Assembly (NCBI GenBank): GCA_017483405.1
Contig: JAFUWP010000368.1
Location: 1 to 6,940, forward strand
Direction of reading: 5' to 3'
Origin: Oscillospiraceae bacterium
GTDB lineage: Bacteria > Bacillota > Clostridia > Oscillospirales > Ruminococcaceae
DNA length: 6,940 bases
Part shown: positions 5,695 to 6,940 of the stretch, piece after piece
How positions within the stretch are numbered: position 1 is the first letter of the stretch
How the letters are laid out: each line of letters begins with the position of its first letter
Notes under the pieces: generated by a model
The model's input: only the letters and a program-made list of their open reading frames with translations
The model's database searches: none
Told to the model about the DNA's origin: nothing
Position numbers and translations under genes: made by a program

Positions 5695-6940
5695 TCATGA
5701 TTCTTTCATAGAATATTCTGTATCGCTATCAATCAGAGAAAGCATAATCTCCGCAAACTGCGGGTCGAACTGCGTTCCCCTGCCCTTTACGATTTCCTCC
5801 CTGACAACCTGCTGAGGCAGAGTGTCCCGATAACTTCTTTTGGAAGTCATCGCATCATAAGCATCTGCGACAGCGATAATTCTGGCGATTTCAGGAATTT
5901 CCTCACCTTTGAGGCCTTCCGGATAGCCTCTGCCGTCATAGCGTTCATGATGATAATGTGCGCCGATGCTCAGGCTCGGATTTTTGGTGATTTTCCGGAG
6001 AATCTGATTGCCGATTACCGGATGTGTCTTGATGATTGCATATTCTTCATCCGTCAGCTTGCTGTCCTTATTGATGATGCCTTCCGGAATGCCGATTTTC
6101 CCGACATCATGGAGCAGTCCGGCAAGATAGATATTCTGCCGTTCCTTTTCATCCTTTCCGGCGCGTTCTGCAATCATCTCGGAATACTGCGCCACTCTGG
6201 AAGAATGTCCGTGAGTATATTTATCTTTTGCTTCGATGGCTTCGGCGAGTGCGTAGGATGTTTCCTGCATCATGGAGCGCATAGTTTCCTGTTCTTCCCG
6301 AAGGAGAGCATTTTCACGCTGATTTGCAAGGATAATCTTCCGGTTTGTATTTCTGACTTCAAACACGCGGAGCATAATCACCAGCCCGACAATTGTCAGA
6401 TTGATAAGCGGTGTTCCTACCATAGAAAGCTGAATGCAGGCCGCGGCTGTCGGCAGAGTCGGGACAAGCATCAGCGCATAGGCTAATTTTCTGTCATATT
6501 TTTTTCGATACTGAAAAATCATCGTAAACTGCAATATCCAAATCATAACAGGAATCGCATAAGAAATCACATAAAATTTTTCTCTGTGATAGTGATTGGC
6601 ATCATCAAACGTATAGTAAAGCCCTGTAAACTGCGAAACAATCACCAGCGTTTCCCCGATGAATGCCAGCACTTCTCCGGCTTTGAGCCGTTTCGGAACG
6701 GAAACCATCTTCACTTCATTCAGATAGAAATTTATCAGATACCGGTTAAATACATGCACGATAAAAACTGACATGAAAAATACCATAAACTTACAGATTC
6801 TCAATATCCAGAATGCGCGTTCTCCCTCGGCATCCCTGAACAGATATACCTGATAATCTGATAACAATAACAATACCGAACTGATTTCCATGAAAAAAAG
6901 AATATGTTTCTTTGGCTTTTCTATTTTCGAGAAAAGTCCG
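5695..6940 (-). CDS. Membrane HD-GYP domain protein, probable cyclic-di-GMP phosphodiesterase; 5' end outside window
   Basis: Predicted to hydrolyse cyclic-di-GMP at the membrane. Counting from Met at 6891, residues 1-178 hold about five or six hydrophobic segments (for example 29-48, 72-92, 106-126, 136-155, 160-176) and no known sensor motif I can name. A charged helix follows (about 180-222, likely coiled coil), then the HD-GYP domain with H227/H229, LLHDVGKIGIPE (259-270, metal ligands H261 D262), KTHPVIG (H290), HHERYDGRGYPEGLKG (314-329) and ADAYDAMTSKRSYR. All key residues of an active enzyme are present. The frame stays open upstream of Met6891 to the window edge (16 more codons, including KPKKHILFF), there is no ribosome binding site before that ATG, and the residues around it look like the inside of a membrane helix. 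The true start therefore probably lies beyond 6940. The gene is followed 16 nt later by rsuA. Which signal it senses is unknown. Confidence 0.9.
   Translation of the reverse strand, partial: GLFSKIEKPKKHILFFMEISSVLLLLSDYQVYLFRDAEGERAFWILRICKFMVFFMSVFIVHVFNRYLINFYLNEVKMVSVPKRLKAGEVLAFIGETLVIVSQFTGLYYTFDDANHYHREKFYVISYAIPVMIWILQFTMIFQYRKKYDRKLAYALMLVPTLPTAAACIQLSMVGTPLINLTIVGLVIMLRVFEVRNTNRKIILANQRENALLREEQETMRSMMQETSYALAEAIEAKDKYTHGHSSRVAQYSEMIAERAGKDEKERQNIYLAGLLHDVGKIGIPEGIINKDSKLTDEEYAIIKTHPVIGNQILRKITKNPSLSIGAHYHHERYDGRGYPEGLKGEEIPEIARIIAVADAYDAMTSKRSYRDTLPQQVVREEIVKGRGTQFDPQFAEIMLSLIDSDTEYSMKES

Noticed and set aside
5947..6486. Plus-strand open frame of 179 residues opposite the HD-GYP gene
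   Set aside because: Antisense shadow; no recognisable protein features.

Overview
The window looks like chromosomal DNA from a low-to-moderate GC Firmicute, most likely a Clostridia/Ruminococcaceae-type gut anaerobe. The reasons are the hrcA-grpE-dnaK order behind a perfect CIRCE operator, a DnaK of the Gram-positive type (short N-terminal ATPase domain), sigma-A type promoters with AT-rich flanks, and a solo MsmX/UgpC-type sugar ATPase. The genus is inference only. All six genes lie on the minus strand, so transcription runs from right to left. No gene-free stretch exceeds about 205 bases.

Right part (4899-6940): a membrane-anchored HD-GYP protein, probably a cyclic-di-GMP phosphodiesterase, whose 5' end lies outside the window. 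It is followed 16 nt later by rsuA, a 16S rRNA pseudouridine synthase. The spacing implies one transcript.

Middle (3556-4898): a single ABC-transporter ATPase gene of the MsmX/MsmK/UgpC type with no permease or binding-protein gene next to it. It has its own promoter (TTGAAA-17-TACAAT), a possibly folded leader of about 100 nt, a strong GGAGG ribosome binding site and a clear intrinsic terminator. It is best read as a shared energiser for several carbohydrate importers encoded elsewhere.

Left part (1-3493): the class I heat-shock operon. A consensus promoter (TTGACA-17-TACACT) is followed directly by a perfect CIRCE operator, then hrcA (the repressor that binds CIRCE), grpE (nucleotide exchange factor) overlapping hrcA by 8 nt, and dnaK (Hsp70), which runs off the left edge with 582 codons visible. 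A 63-nt, very AT-rich spacer with an octamer tandem repeat separates grpE from dnaK. HrcA represses its own operon, and GrpE and DnaK work in the same chaperone cycle; dnaJ would be expected next, beyond the window.

Overall this is mostly well-known housekeeping DNA. I see no CRISPR array, mobile element, tRNA, rRNA or defence system. The less ordinary points are the leader and palindrome at the solo ATPase gene, the missing 5' end of the HD-GYP gene, and several start-codon choices where an upstream GTG competes with a better supported ATG.
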